A stretch of DNA of 64,000 nucleotides, taken from the NCBI RefSeq assembly GCF_900090045.1, contig NC_041786.1, positions 997,501 through 1,061,500 of the forward strand. The letters are read 5' to 3'. Source of the DNA: Plasmodium malariae (taxonomy: Eukaryota; Apicomplexa; Aconoidasida; Haemosporida; Plasmodiidae). A model generated the notes under the pieces. It was given only the letters and a program-made list of their open reading frames with translations, was not told where the DNA came from and ran no database searches. Positions 47,095-58,271 of the stretch are shown piece by piece. A program made the translations under genes and the position numbers. Position 1 is the stretch's first letter, and every line of letters begins with the position of its first letter.

Positions 47095-48470
47095 ATGAGT
47101 CTAAAGAACAAGTTTTTGTTAATTTATAATGTTGTTTGTTGTGCACTATGGATAATCATTTTCTTTGTTACGTTACAGTATGTTTTTAATAAAGAAAAAT
47201 ATAGTATAAAGACATTTTGGCCCACATATAAAAATTTAATAACAATAACACAGTCACTAGCAATTTTTGAAATTTTATTTACAATAACTGGTATAGTTGA
47301 ACTTATTATGCAGCTTATAACATATATATCCTTAAATTTATCACTGTTGCTTTTCGTGTGTCCATATACACATAGATGTTTGTGCATATATTTACGTACT
47401 TACATGTGCATATTTATATGCGAATTTTTCCCTTTTCAGGCCTCATAAAATCAGTTGTAAGCTTAGTAACTACTCAAGTATGTAGTCGTCTGTTTGTCGT
47501 TTATTTAATTTTTAATTATTTGCCAGGCAATAATAAATGGAAATTCCCATGCTTAATTGCATGGGCCATTATAGACGCAATTCGTTATTTATTTTATTCC
47601 CTTAACTTACTAAACGTGCATCCTCATATTTTAATATCACTGCGAAATAAACGTATGTTTAAAATAAGGAAAAGATACATGTGGATAAAGGGGGAAAGCA
47701 TCGCTAAAATAAATTGCAGTGATGTACCCATAAAGCATACATATACATACATTTACACACATATACATACATAAAAAAGGAAATGTGCAGCTCGTGTATT
47801 CCTATATTTTGTTATGCTTAGTTTTGCTTTGTAATAACTTATTTGTCTATATTTTTTTTTATTTATCAGTACCCCTAATATTGTACCCCATAGGAATAAC
47901 TTCAGAAATTGTCTGCACCATATCGAGTCTAAAAAACATTCATTCAACTCCTTATTTAAGATCTTTCCCATATTCTATGCCGAATAATTTAAATTTTCAA
48001 ATTGATATATATTATTTTTGTATTTTTGTTTTAATCCTTTACATTCCTGGAAGTGTTCTGCTTTACATAGCAGCTATGAAGTAATTTTTTTTTTTTTTAG
48101 CTAGCCATTTTTTGTTGTAGTTATGTTAAATTTTTTTTTTTTTTTAATTAGCCATTTTTTATAATTTTAATTATTACCATGTTTTTTATTTTTTTCATAT
48201 GCACTTTCACGTATATATTACTGTATTCACAAACGTGCATACCTATATATTAATGTATGTGTATACATCTAGATGGTCTCAATGAAAAATATGTTATTCA
48301 CACCAGTTTCAGTGTTGCTTATCATTGTTTATGTACGTACAAGTACATATGCTCATACATGCTTATATACAAACATTAACATATACATTTATGCATATAT
48401 ACATGTGTACACTTCTTTTTTCAGGAAAAGCAAAAAACATATAAAAAGTACGGAAAAAAAGTTGGACTGA
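47095..48470 (+). CDS. DEH: Very-long-chain 3-hydroxyacyl-CoA dehydratase (HACD/PHS1, DEH), 4 exons
   Basis: ER membrane enzyme catalysing the third step of very-long-chain fatty acid elongation. My model has exons 47095-47290, 47440-47652, 47870-48080 and 48425-48470 (221 aa), phases consistent throughout. Family strings cross the junctions: FEILFTIT + GLIKSVVSLVTTQVCSRLF, AWAIIDAIRYLFYSLNLL, and LISLRNK + LPLILYPIGITSE. The catalytic pair would be Tyr142 and Glu149, seven apart as in the human enzymes. Several hydrophobic segments fit a six-TM protein. The short last exon adds KKSKKHIKSTEKKLD, whose final KKLD is a KKxx ER-retrieval signal; this supports both the splice model and the location. 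The P. falciparum orthologue is known as DEH. Confidence 0.93.
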
Positions 48471-49441
48471 AGGAATGAAAAAGAACGTCATAAAAATATA
48501 GGCAATTGCATATGTATACACACACGCACATGCACATGCACATGCACATATATATATATATATATATATATAATTGAATTATTTTAAAAAAAAAAAAAAA
48601 AAAAATATTATTAACAATAGCCAATGTTCAAAGACAGTTAATTATTAGAAATATTTATTGTTGAAGTGGCCATATATTGAAAAGATTCAACAACTAAAAA
48701 CCTATCCCAAAGGTAAACTTTTTATTTAACGTATAATTATTAATTAGAAAATGAGCTATATAACAGTGTGGAAATGAAGAAATAAAAAAAAAGAAAAAAA
48801 AAAGTAAACCATGATCATAAAGAATTACCTTTCGGCATAACACGAAACAGTTATGTGGGGAACGTGTTTAAATTATTCCCTATTTTAATATCCTTTTGTT
48901 TTTATTGTAGTGTAATATACTTCATTCCATTTCGCTTCATTTTATTGCATTATACTTCATTCCATTTCGCTTCATTTTATTGCATTATACTTCATTCCAT
49001 TTCGCTCATTTTCATTGCATTATACATCCTTTTATTTTACCTCATTCTATTTTTTAATTTTTTTTTTTTTCATTTTTGGGAAATGTTTAAAAATGAAACG
49101 ACAAGTAAATTAATTAAAATTCTTTTCTTATCAGAATAACTGAACAAACAATAAATACCGCTCGATTTATTGGAGCTTCTAAAATAATTCGTACATATTT
49201 TGCTTGTTAAGGGAAATTATACGATGTGCATATGTCGATGTGTAGATATATAGCACACAAATGTACAGCGTAAAATTGAAGGTATATTTTGTGGTTTCGA
49301 ATATTCGTGTAAGGATAAATATACCCATTTATACATGAACAAATATGTGTATTAACATACATGGGTATTTGCCTTTTTTTTTTTTTTTTTTTTTTATTAT
49401 TTATTTCTTTGGGGTCATTGGGTCGAAACTGCACCACATTT
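48471..49441. other. Convergent intergenic region with a 35-bp repeat
   Basis: Three copies of a 35-bp unit starting TTCATTCCATTTCGC lie at 48921-49025; the third is slightly rearranged. Poly-A at about 48585-48604 and poly-T at about 49375-49395. No gene seen. Confidence 0.8.
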
Positions 49442-51553
49442 TTATGGTACTCCTTCGTCAACAATTTTTTTTTCCCCCTTTAGAACATTTTGAACATCTC
49501 TATTTTCTAACCAGAGAAATAAATCATTGTTTTCGCTATCTTCACTTGAATATTCTTTTCCCCCACCGTTTATGTTATCCGTCAAGTCATCCTTCAAATA
49601 TTCCATCAAATCGTCCTTTACTCCATTTACTCTTATTTTTCCTTTATGTATATCGTCCAAGGTAGAGTAGAACCATTCAAATTTACTGGCGTTATTTACA
49701 CTGTCCTTTTTTATTCTATTATCTTTAGCAATTTTTTTACTAAATCTCTTTTTATTTTGATATGTATTATTAATATTGTGACAGTTAGCTGTTTCTGTAT
49801 GATTTTTTATACTAATATTAGTTTCTGCATTACCTTTACATGTGTTCTTCCCCTCTGAATGTTTCTCTACAACGTTTTCATAGTTTTTTATGTTCGTATT
49901 TATGTAGCTACAGTTGTTCATTGCTATTTCACTGTCCCTTTCATTACTACTTATTGTATCACAATGTTCACTAGTAGTCTTAATTTTGGCGTGGTAAGCG
50001 CTGCTTTCTTTTAACTTATTTAGAGGAGCATTACATGCACTTACTTCTTTATTTTGTGTGCTTATGACTTTGTCTATTTCGTTTTTTTCTTCCTTCATTT
50101 GTTCGATGATATGCCCTTGTTGTAATGATTCGAAATCCTTAGGAATTATGCAGCTTTCATTTTTTGCGTCTTTTTCGTTCATTTGGTCTTTTTCAACCAT
50201 TTCAACCATTTCGCCCTCTTTTCCCTTTTTCCCCATTTTGTTTTGTTCTAATTGAAAAAAATGTGCACACGCATGTGAACACTTTGGCATCCCTTCTTCT
50301 GATGGCATTTTCCCATCGTATATTTTTAGTATGTCAAGTATCCTTGTAATCATATATCTCCTCCTTTCAGAATCTTCTAATTGTTCTACTGAATTAGAAA
50401 TGTGCCCTTCGTCTTCATCATTACAAAGACTCTTTTTCATTTCACTGATTAAGCTGTGTAACAATTCTTTCTCTTCTGTTTTCATGTTTTCAATTTTTGC
50501 ACTTAGTTGGTTTATTTGTCCGGTCCCGGTAAGTTCGTTGTGTCGGCTTACCTCACGCATATCACTAACGCGGCTAATACTGCTAATACCTTTTTGTTTC
50601 TCTTTCCCCTCATCAGTAGTAATAAGGGCTCCATCTTCCACGTATTTGTCATGTGTTGTTTGCACACCAAGCTCACACTCACAATTATTATATCCATTAT
50701 TTATCATTAATTCATTTTCATATTTGATATATTCACAAATAAACTCTTTTTTGTAGTTGTCTATTTTTTCTAAAGTAGTGTCTTTGCTTTTAAAAAAATT
50801 GGCACAGTTCTTTTCTCTAATGGTGTTATTGAACTTTTGATTATTTTTATAAAATAAATTATTATTTCGTTTTTGTAATTTTTCATCTTGGATTTTTTGG
50901 AAATATTCCTTTAGTTGTTTAACCGTACCTTGTCTTTCTTTCTTGAATTTTATGTAGCAGTATTTATCACTACTTTTTTCATTTTCCGCAGTGGGTATTG
51001 TACTGCTTTTACTGCTGCTAATAGTGTTTTCATTACTTACTATCGTACTGATAGTAGCTTTATTAGAAATAGAAATATCTTTATATTTTCCACCTGGGTC
51101 ACTCTCGTTTTTACTGGTGCACTCACTCATTGATTGCAGAGTTTCATTCTTTACCTTGGTTTTGTATTCTTCACAATAATTTTTACATTTATAAAATTTG
51201 TCAAACGATCTGTAGACAAATTTGTTGTGTTCATTGGTATTTTCGCTGTTGTGTACACTACCATTTTCTCTGTTGTGTACACTACCATTTTCTCTGTTGT
51301 GTACACTACCATTTTCTCTGTTGTGTACACTAGTATTTTCTCTGTTGTGTTCGCTTTTCTTGTAATGGTTATGGGTCAGGTCATTATCACTATCGCGATG
51401 AATTTTTAAACTACTTCTTCTATCATTAATTTCTTGTTCCTTTAATGTAATACTTTTCCTCAATTCTGCAAAATTGCTGAAGGTGGTTATACCACTTTCT
51501 GTTGCCTTTTCTCTGCTTTGTTTGCTACTGTGCTCTGATTTTACCAGAGTCAT
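49442..51553 (-). CDS. Conserved hypothetical protein with octapeptide repeats, 703 aa
   Basis: A single long exon with coding-like composition and an ATG start; I do not recognise it. It is highly charged and hydrophilic, with no signal peptide, no membrane segment and no catalytic motif visible. Residues about 67-108 contain tandem octapeptides of the type HNRENGSV (24-bp DNA units at about 51240-51350), with a diverged copy on each side. Long stretches could form coiled coil (about 340-400, around KIENMKTEEKELLHSLISEM). Cys residues are scattered without a zinc-finger pattern. The C-terminus (WFYSTLDDIHKGKIRVNGVK, DLFLWLENRDVQNVLKGEKK) is the least repetitive part and would be the best probe for homologues. 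Confidence 0.8.
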   Translation of the reverse strand: MTLVKSEHSSKQSREKATESGITTFSNFAELRKSITLKEQEINDRRSSLKIHRDSDNDLTHNHYKKSEHNRENTSVHNRENGSVHNRENGSVHNRENGSVHNSENTNEHNKFVYRSFDKFYKCKNYCEEYKTKVKNETLQSMSECTSKNESDPGGKYKDISISNKATISTIVSNENTISSSKSSTIPTAENEKSSDKYCYIKFKKERQGTVKQLKEYFQKIQDEKLQKRNNNLFYKNNQKFNNTIREKNCANFFKSKDTTLEKIDNYKKEFICEYIKYENELMINNGYNNCECELGVQTTHDKYVEDGALITTDEGKEKQKGISSISRVSDMREVSRHNELTGTGQINQLSAKIENMKTEEKELLHSLISEMKKSLCNDEDEGHISNSVEQLEDSERRRYMITRILDILKIYDGKMPSEEGMPKCSHACAHFFQLEQNKMGKKGKEGEMVEMVEKDQMNEKDAKNESCIIPKDFESLQQGHIIEQMKEEKNEIDKVISTQNKEVSACNAPLNKLKESSAYHAKIKTTSEHCDTISSNERDSEIAMNNCSYINTNIKNYENVVEKHSEGKNTCKGNAETNISIKNHTETANCHNINNTYQNKKRFSKKIAKDNRIKKDSVNNASKFEWFYSTLDDIHKGKIRVNGVKDDLMEYLKDDLTDNINGGGKEYSSEDSENNDLFLWLENRDVQNVLKGEKKIVDEGVP

Positions 51554-52909
51554 TTTATTTTTTTTAACTCCTCAATTTTTATTGTCGTTTTATTTAATTA
51601 ATTTTCTTTGTGTAGCTATCATATATTCCTATGTTTCTTTTCCCTGCAACTATGTTCTACAGTTCTTTGCCTATTTGACGCATAAATGTGCAATGGTGCA
51701 ATGGTGCAAATACACAAACATGCAAATACACAAACGTGCAAATGAGTACTTACATATATTCATATACATACACATATGTACCTGTGCATACGTATGTGTA
51801 GGTACTTAATATATTTTCCTCTCTTGTTAGTGCGTTCCCTATTTTCTGATTTTCCTTGGTCGCTATAAAAATATACAATCAAAAAAAAGACCTTGCCAAA
51901 CTGGTGAAAATAGTTAAAAAAATAAAAAGCTGTTTATCAAAAATTTTAAATAAATTTTGCTAATATTTTTGAGAATATTTTACGAATGTCAGTAACGTTC
52001 TACATGCATTTGTTCTTCTCTTGGTGAGCTCTCCCTTTTTTTATTCTTTTCATTTCGTTGTTTTACTTTGCTTTACTTTGCTTTTACTTCGCTTTACTTT
52101 GCTTTTACTTTGCTTTACTTTGCTTTTACTTATTTTTATTTTTATTTTGAATACAGCCAAAGTTGTAACTTCAAAAAATTTCAAGTAATGGTCATAAAAC
52201 TAAATGGCGGAGGTGTATTTTTTATTTCTTTTATTTTTTACTTTTTTTGTTTTGCTCATAAAAAATTGAATGTTTTAACTTAAGCACATGCATACAAATA
52301 TTTGAAAAAAAAAAAAAAAAAAAAAAGTAATAATTTTTTTTTTTTTCTTAAATTAAACCAATTCATTTAAGCTACTATCAATTTGATTCAGCTTAATTTG
52401 ATTCATTTTATTTCAGTTTTATTCAATTTGGTTTAATTTTTTTTTTTTTTAATTTTTATCGCTTTTTTCATTTTAACGGCTTAACGAATAAGCAGAGTCA
52501 TGGAACCACTGTCTAACAAATTTTAGAAAATTAAAATGTGCAAAGAAGCTACCATTTTTTTTTTTTATTTTTTCTTTTTCCTGTATATGTGTTTTAAAAA
52601 ATGAAATTTGTTTGAAATTGTCAAAGGTTTATAAATGTGCATACACGTTGGTGCTTATACTCACATGGGCTTGTACGCATACATATACTTATACATATAT
52701 TTGTACATATATATATGTATATTTCTATACATGCACATATATAATATATGAATACATACATACATATATGCATACAATATATATGTTTGGATAATTAAAC
52801 CAAATTTAATTAATAAAGAGTTTAATTTCTGAAGAATTTATAAAATAGGGTTAACTTTCACTTCTTTTGCTTGCCATGTAGCTATAACTGTTTAAAAAAA
52901 AATAAATAA

Positions 52910-53095
52910 AATGAAACAAAATAAAATGAAACAAAATAAAATGAAACAAAATAAAATGAAACAAAATAAAATGAAACAAAATAAAATGAAACAAAATAAA
53001 ATAAAATAAAACAAAATGAAACAAAATAAAATGAAACAAAATGAAATGAAATAAAATAAAATGAAATAAAATAAATTAGAATGGAACGGAATAAA
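52910..53095. repeat. 15-bp tandem repeat
   Basis: About twelve units of ATAAAATGAAACAAA with decay toward the right end. A multiple of three, so it gives long repetitive minus-strand frames of Phe/His/Ile/Leu that are not genes. Confidence 0.9.
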
Positions 53096-54078
53096 ATAGA
53101 GTAAAATAAAACAGAACAGAATAGAATAAAATTACAAGCAAACTTCAACTTAACCGCTTAAATTTAAAAAATCGAATGCACCAAAAAAAAAAAAAAAAAA
53201 AATTAATTTTACTCTTTTTCTTGTAACCCTTTTTACTAACAATAAAAAAAATTGTGCAGTGGGCTTCGCAGTTGTTCCTAGCGGAACGTACGCCCATATA
53301 TACTTACATATATACACATATATACACATATATACACATATATATACACACATATATACACATATATATGTCCATACATGTGCCTATATATATACATGCA
53401 CAGTGAAAACTCGAAAGGCTGGCAATAATATTTTACAATTTTTAATTGCCTTAGGTAGATGCGAATTGACAGAAAATTTTGAGTCAGAATGTTTTTATAA
53501 CAAAAAGAGACTCCAAAAAAAGATGGAAAATTGAGAATAGAGAATTGAAAAATGAGAATGGCAAAAATGAAATGGCAAATTGAAATGGCAAATAGAAATG
53601 GCAAAAAGAAATGGCAAAAAGAAATGGCAAAAAGAAAATGCGAAAGGAGGAAAAAAAAATAAAATAACATAAAATAACATATAACAAGCAAAATATTATG
53701 ATCATTTGAATAAGTAAAATAATTAACGATTTTACAATTCATAGTTTCTTAAAAAAATATAAAAGAGTTTATACCAACTCTTTACAGAAGGTCATCTGTA
53801 CGTGCATTGGTTTTACATATCGTACCCTATACCTCCTTTTCCACATTTGTTCCATATTTTTTCCATATTTTTTACACATTTTCCATTCACGTTTACCCTT
53901 AACTAACTTTTTCAAATAAAAAAAAATTTCTCCACCAACAGTTTTACACAGTTGAAAGGAAATTAAGCATAATTTTTTTACCAACAAATGGGCAAAGAAA
54001 AATTAGGTTAAAATGACATCCTAATCTTCACTTGTTAATTTTTTTAATTTCTTTTTTGAAGCAAAAATTTTGCCAAGT

Positions 54079-54275
54079 TTTTGCCTATTCTTTGCCATAA
54101 TTTTGCCTATTCTTTGCCATAATTTTGCCTATTCTTTGCCATAATTTTGCCTATTCTTTGCCATAATTTTGCCTATTCTTTGCCATAATTTTGCCTATTC
54201 TTTGCCATAATTTTGCCTATTCTTTGCCATAATTTTGCCTATTCTTTACCATAATTTTGCCAATTCTTTGCCAGA
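54079..54275. repeat. 22-bp minisatellite
   Basis: Nine copies of a 22-bp unit (TTTTGCCTATTCTTTGCCAT plus AA), nearly identical except for the last two. Lies 3' of the CPW-WPC gene. Confidence 0.95.
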
Positions 54276-54586
54276 TTTTTTGAATTTTCTTGCATTGCAT
54301 TCTTAAGTCAACCGTGTAACATGACCAAAAATTGAATCATGAAAATAGTTGTATATTAAAGCATTTTACGAACGTGTAAAGTGATAAGTAGTGATCATTT
54401 TTCTTTCTTTCTTTCTTATTTTTTTTCATTTTCTTAGGAAAAATTAAAATTAAGAAGCCTTTTTTGATATAAAATTTATGCATCAAAATTTTGCCATGTG
54501 ATGAACAATTTTTAGTTTGGCCTACTTTAACAGGGCAATGGGAAAGCAACGCAGTACTTAGTAACTTCGTTAAAATGTGTATGTGC

Positions 54587-54638
<52 letters not shown>

Positions 54639-55018
54639 GTACATACATATATGTGTGTATCTGTACTCACATACATAAGGACATATACATGCGTGTGAGA
54701 AACCATCTTAACGAGAAAATAGTCTTTTTAGGAACATTAAAAAATAATCGAAAATTTTCACCGCCCTTTTTAAAACAGCACGAATCTTGGGGGAAACCCA
54801 CAGATCGCGGTGCATCATTCGTTTGTTTTTCAGTTCATTCTTTTATTTTTTATTTATTAATATATTATATGAAGGTAATTACGTGTTATTCTCTGTACTT
54901 TTCCGTTCTTCTCCTACCTTATGCCTTTTTTTCAACTGTTTGTCATTGGATCCCCACACACACACACGCACACGCACACGCGTACACACCTCTTCCGTCT
55001 TTTCCTTTTAGGTTTGCA

Positions 55019-56452
55019 TCACTTCATGATATCATTAACTGTGGAATCATTCTCGTCTTCTTCAACTACATGATAAACATCCTTCTTGTATATATCTCCC
55101 TGGTCGGTAATGGGTCCTTCATTTAGATTACCATCCCCTTTTTTTGCTTTACTTATCCTGTTTAATTGCGCATCGGGGTAAGAGTTTGTGTGTTCATAAA
55201 TGCAAGGCCAAGGGGCATCACAATTAGAAGCTATTTCTCTTTTTGTAGACTCATCCGAATTAATTGCTAGATAAATATTATTACAACTTCCCTTATAAAT
55301 AAGCGAAGGGTCAGCTTTACAAATATATTTTTTTTCCTCATCATTTTGTAAATTTATTTTTTCTTTTATCCAATTATAAGGACATTCAAAGTTCCAATTC
55401 ATTTCACAAAAATTTTCTTTTTTTTTTTTTTCCTTACATGGCCATTCAACAGAACATTCTTTTTCAAATTCTTTTTTCTTTTTTACTGTTAAATTTTCAA
55501 TGGATAATTTTTTTCTATTACAATTTGTAAACAATTTTGGAGCTAAGCAATATCCATATTCTTTTATCCAATGTAATGGACATTCTTGTTGTTCATAATT
55601 TTTTTCACAAATTTTTTTTTTGCACACAAATCTTGTTTTACATTTTTCTTCAAATTTTATTTTCATCGATTTGGTAAAATAAGTAAACTTTTTATTCCCT
55701 TTACATGGACCTTTATATTTTTCATTTGGTACACATTCATATAAATTTATTTCTGTCCATCCTTTTGGACAATTGGACAGATATTCATCAGGAGCACATT
55801 CTTTATAGCAAGGCCAATATGCTTCACATGCTGCACTCCAATTTTCTTTTTCTGAGTTCGTTAAATGCGTAAAATTTATACTATTATTACTATTGCACAT
55901 ACCTCTATAGACAGTTATATCCGCTTTACAGCTATTATCGTTCTGTACAATAAAACCAACAGGACATATTTCATTATAATCTCTTTTTCCACTATCACAT
56001 GAATATGTTGTTAATAAATTTTTACATCCCCATTCTACGTTACAACTTGATTCATAATTCATTTTATCATTTTCCGTAAAATTATCAAACGATTGATTTA
56101 TTTCACAGAAACCATCATATTCTGCATTAGCTGTACATACACTTTCTCCATTGTTCAGAATTTTTTTTTCCCAATATTCTGGGCAAGGTAATGTGTAATC
56201 CTTTACACATTTCCCAATTTTTTCAAGCATTTTATTTTCGTCCTCATGAGCATTTTTCACTATTTTTATTTCACTTTCATTAATTTCACTCTCACTGATT
56301 CTTGGCGCATGTTTTACAACATTTTTTAAAATCGCACTTGAGCTTAGTGCACTTTCTGTTTTGCCATTTTTTTCCTGCACAGTGCAGGTGCAAAAGGGGT
56401 TGCCTGCTGCCACAGCTAGCACTGCAACAATCACTAAAACAAGCCAATTCAT
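55019..56452 (-). CDS. CPW-WPC family protein, five domains
   Basis: Secreted or surface protein of a family found in Plasmodium and related parasites, known mainly from female gametocytes and ookinetes. From the ATG at 56452 it is 477 aa and begins with a signal peptide (MNWLVLVIVAVLAVAAG). Five cysteine-rich domains follow, each starting CP-x-x-W/Y/F and ending in C-x-x-x-W-P/G-C or a variant: CPEYW...VEWGC, CPVGF...AYWPC, CPKGW...TRFVC, CPLHW...VEWPC and CPYNW...APWPC. Domains 2 and 3 are degenerate at one end (no Trp in CPVGF; FVC instead of WPC). The C-terminus is acidic (VVEEDENDSTVNDIMK), with no GPI or TM signal. The open frame runs 100 codons further upstream, but only through a 24-bp tandem repeat. 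Confidence 0.94.
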   Translation of the reverse strand: MNWLVLVIVAVLAVAAGNPFCTCTVQEKNGKTESALSSSAILKNVVKHAPRISESEINESEIKIVKNAHEDENKMLEKIGKCVKDYTLPCPEYWEKKILNNGESVCTANAEYDGFCEINQSFDNFTENDKMNYESSCNVEWGCKNLLTTYSCDSGKRDYNEICPVGFIVQNDNSCKADITVYRGMCNSNNSINFTHLTNSEKENWSAACEAYWPCYKECAPDEYLSNCPKGWTEINLYECVPNEKYKGPCKGNKKFTYFTKSMKIKFEEKCKTRFVCKKKICEKNYEQQECPLHWIKEYGYCLAPKLFTNCNRKKLSIENLTVKKKKEFEKECSVEWPCKEKKKKENFCEMNWNFECPYNWIKEKINLQNDEEKKYICKADPSLIYKGSCNNIYLAINSDESTKREIASNCDAPWPCIYEHTNSYPDAQLNRISKAKKGDGNLNEGPITDQGDIYKKDVYHVVEEDENDSTVNDIMK

Positions 56453-56550
56453 TTTTGGAAAAGTGGGAAAAGTGGGAAAAGTGAAAAAAGAACGCAAAAA
56501 AATTGCGAATGTAGCAAAGAAGTGCCAAAGTGAAAAAATAATTAAATGAA

Positions 56551-56724
56551 AAAATGGAAAAATAATTAGAGGACAAAATGGAAAAATAATTAGAGGACAA
56601 AATGGAAAAATAATTAGAGGACAAAATGGAAAAATAATTAGAGGACAAAATGGAAAAATAATTAGAGGACAAAATGGAAAAATAATTAGAGGACAAAATG
56701 GAAAAATAATTAGAGGACAAAATG
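56551..56724. repeat. 24-bp minisatellite upstream of the CPW-WPC gene
   Basis: Seven full copies of a 24-bp unit beginning AAAATGGAAAAATAATTAG, plus a partial eighth, about 100 bp upstream of the start codon. The length is a multiple of three and in phase with the gene, so the array artificially extends the reading frame (CPLIIFPF repeats). It is probably in the 5' UTR or promoter. Confidence 0.95.
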
Positions 56725-57249
56725 GTAAATGGAAGAAATTAAGGAGACTCATACATTTTTACCTGCGTGTGGGTAGGCACACAGTTATAACAATAATTGT
56801 CTTTTAAGAGTAACTATTATAATCCCAACAGATTTACAATTACAAACATGTAAAAATTATTTTAAAAAAATTGGAAAAAGGTAATTTGCGTTTGCTTAAT
56901 ATGCTCACTTATTATCATGGAGATGCCATGATTACAGCTAGGAAACCGTGGAACATTTAGAAATGAACAATTTCTTCTTATTAATGTAACAATAAAAAAC
57001 AGAAAAAAAAAGTTGTCAGTAAAGTTACATATATGTATGTTTATATATATAGGTTCATGCGTACGTATTGCTATAAGAACAATTTTACAAAAGACATTTT
57101 AAAAATAAAATGGACAAAACTTTCAAAATTCAATATGAAGCATTTCTTTGAATCTTTCCAATTATTTAACTGTAAAAATAAAAAGGATTCAAAGTGAATA
57201 GGCTTGTACGTATGTCCATACTGCACAAATGTATGTATGTATATATATA

Positions 57250-57296
<47 letters not shown>

Positions 57297-58143
57297 TATA
57301 TTTTTTTTTTTTTTTATGTTTATACTGTTCAAATCAAAGTACGCGTTTCCGTATCATTTTAAAAATCACTATACATGATTTGTAGATACATTGGAAAAAA
57401 AAAAAAAATAATATATATATAACAAAATATCAATTTTTATTTATGCATATTTGAAAAATTTGATATCTCTGAAAATAAGTATTATCATATGAACATATTT
57501 TTGACATATATAAAGGTTACTACGAAACATTCGTTTTATTTTATTATATATTATTTTTTAATGTGCACTCGTGGCATACATAACACGTAGAGTTAAGTAT
57601 ATTATGGAAGTCCTTCTCTAATAAGAAAAATAGGTTGTATAAGGCTGCATATGAACTACAACAGCAGATACTTTTTCAAATGTGTTATAACCGCGTGTTA
57701 TATAGTCAACAACTTAAGTGTCTTCTATGAAGTTTTTAATTTTGATTATCTTTTTACCTTTGTTTTATGTATACGTTCATGAAGACAAAAAAAAAAAAGA
57801 AAAAGAATGGGTAAGAAAATCAATTGTTCAAAATATAACCAAAAATTCGATGAAATATTAAAAAGTTTTTTTTTCCCATTTTCCCCATTTTTTCCATTTT
57901 TTCAATCTTCTCCATTTTTAAAAAAAACTTTTAACGAAACACACATTTCTTAATTATTTAATTTTAAGTAAAGCCAAAAAAAAGTGTGTTATAAAATAAA
58001 AAGACGTACAAAAATATACCATTAAAAAAAAATGTAATAAAACATATATAAAGAACCAAAAAAAATAAAAAAAATTAAAAATAGATAACCACCAAGTTGT
58101 AGCAAATGAACGGTGAAAAAAAAAATATACATCTATATATCTA

Positions 58144-58179
<36 letters not shown>

Positions 58180-58197
58180 CACATTTATAGCATTTGT

Positions 58198-58209
58198 CCT
58201 GAACGTTCA

Positions 58210-58211
<2 letters not shown>
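58198..58211. repeat. 14-bp perfect palindrome CCTGAACGTTCAGG
   Basis: Perfect inverted repeat followed within 2 nt by a 28-nt poly-A run, downstream of SEC11. An even-centred variant of the TGAAC/GTTCA element. Confidence 0.88.
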
Positions 58212-58240
<29 letters not shown>

Positions 58241-58271
58241 CATTAAATAGTTCTTCAATCTTAATATATAT

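Larger units (their letters stand above)
51554..55018. other. Intergenic region, 3.5 kb, repeat-rich
   Basis: Both neighbours are on the minus strand. Arrays in order: TTTACTTTGC-type at about 52060-52130, the 15-bp array (about 52910-53095), TATACACATA at about 53300-53370, AAATGGCAAAA-type at about 53560-53640, the 22-bp array (54079-54275) and (TA)n at about 54587-54636. Poly-A/T runs are scattered through it. Nothing gene-like outside the repeats. Confidence 0.7.
56453..58271. other. Intergenic region, CPW-WPC / SEC11
   Basis: Besides the 24-bp array it holds (TA)n at about 57241-57296, poly-T/A runs, (TA)n at 58146-58174 and the 14-bp perfect palindrome CCTGAACGTTCAGG at 58198-58211 immediately before a poly-A tract, about 60 bp 3' of the SEC11 stop. 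A plus-strand frame of 46 codons at about 57588-57729 is open but has no start or clear splice partner. Confidence 0.65.

Noticed and set aside
56453..56752. N-terminal CPLIIFPF extension of the CPW-WPC protein
   Set aside because: Comes from the in-phase 24-bp repeat; the true signal peptide starts at 56452.
57588..57729. 46-codon open plus-strand frame between CPW-WPC and SEC11
   Set aside because: No start codon, no donor or partner exon, and this length is expected by chance in a region this size.
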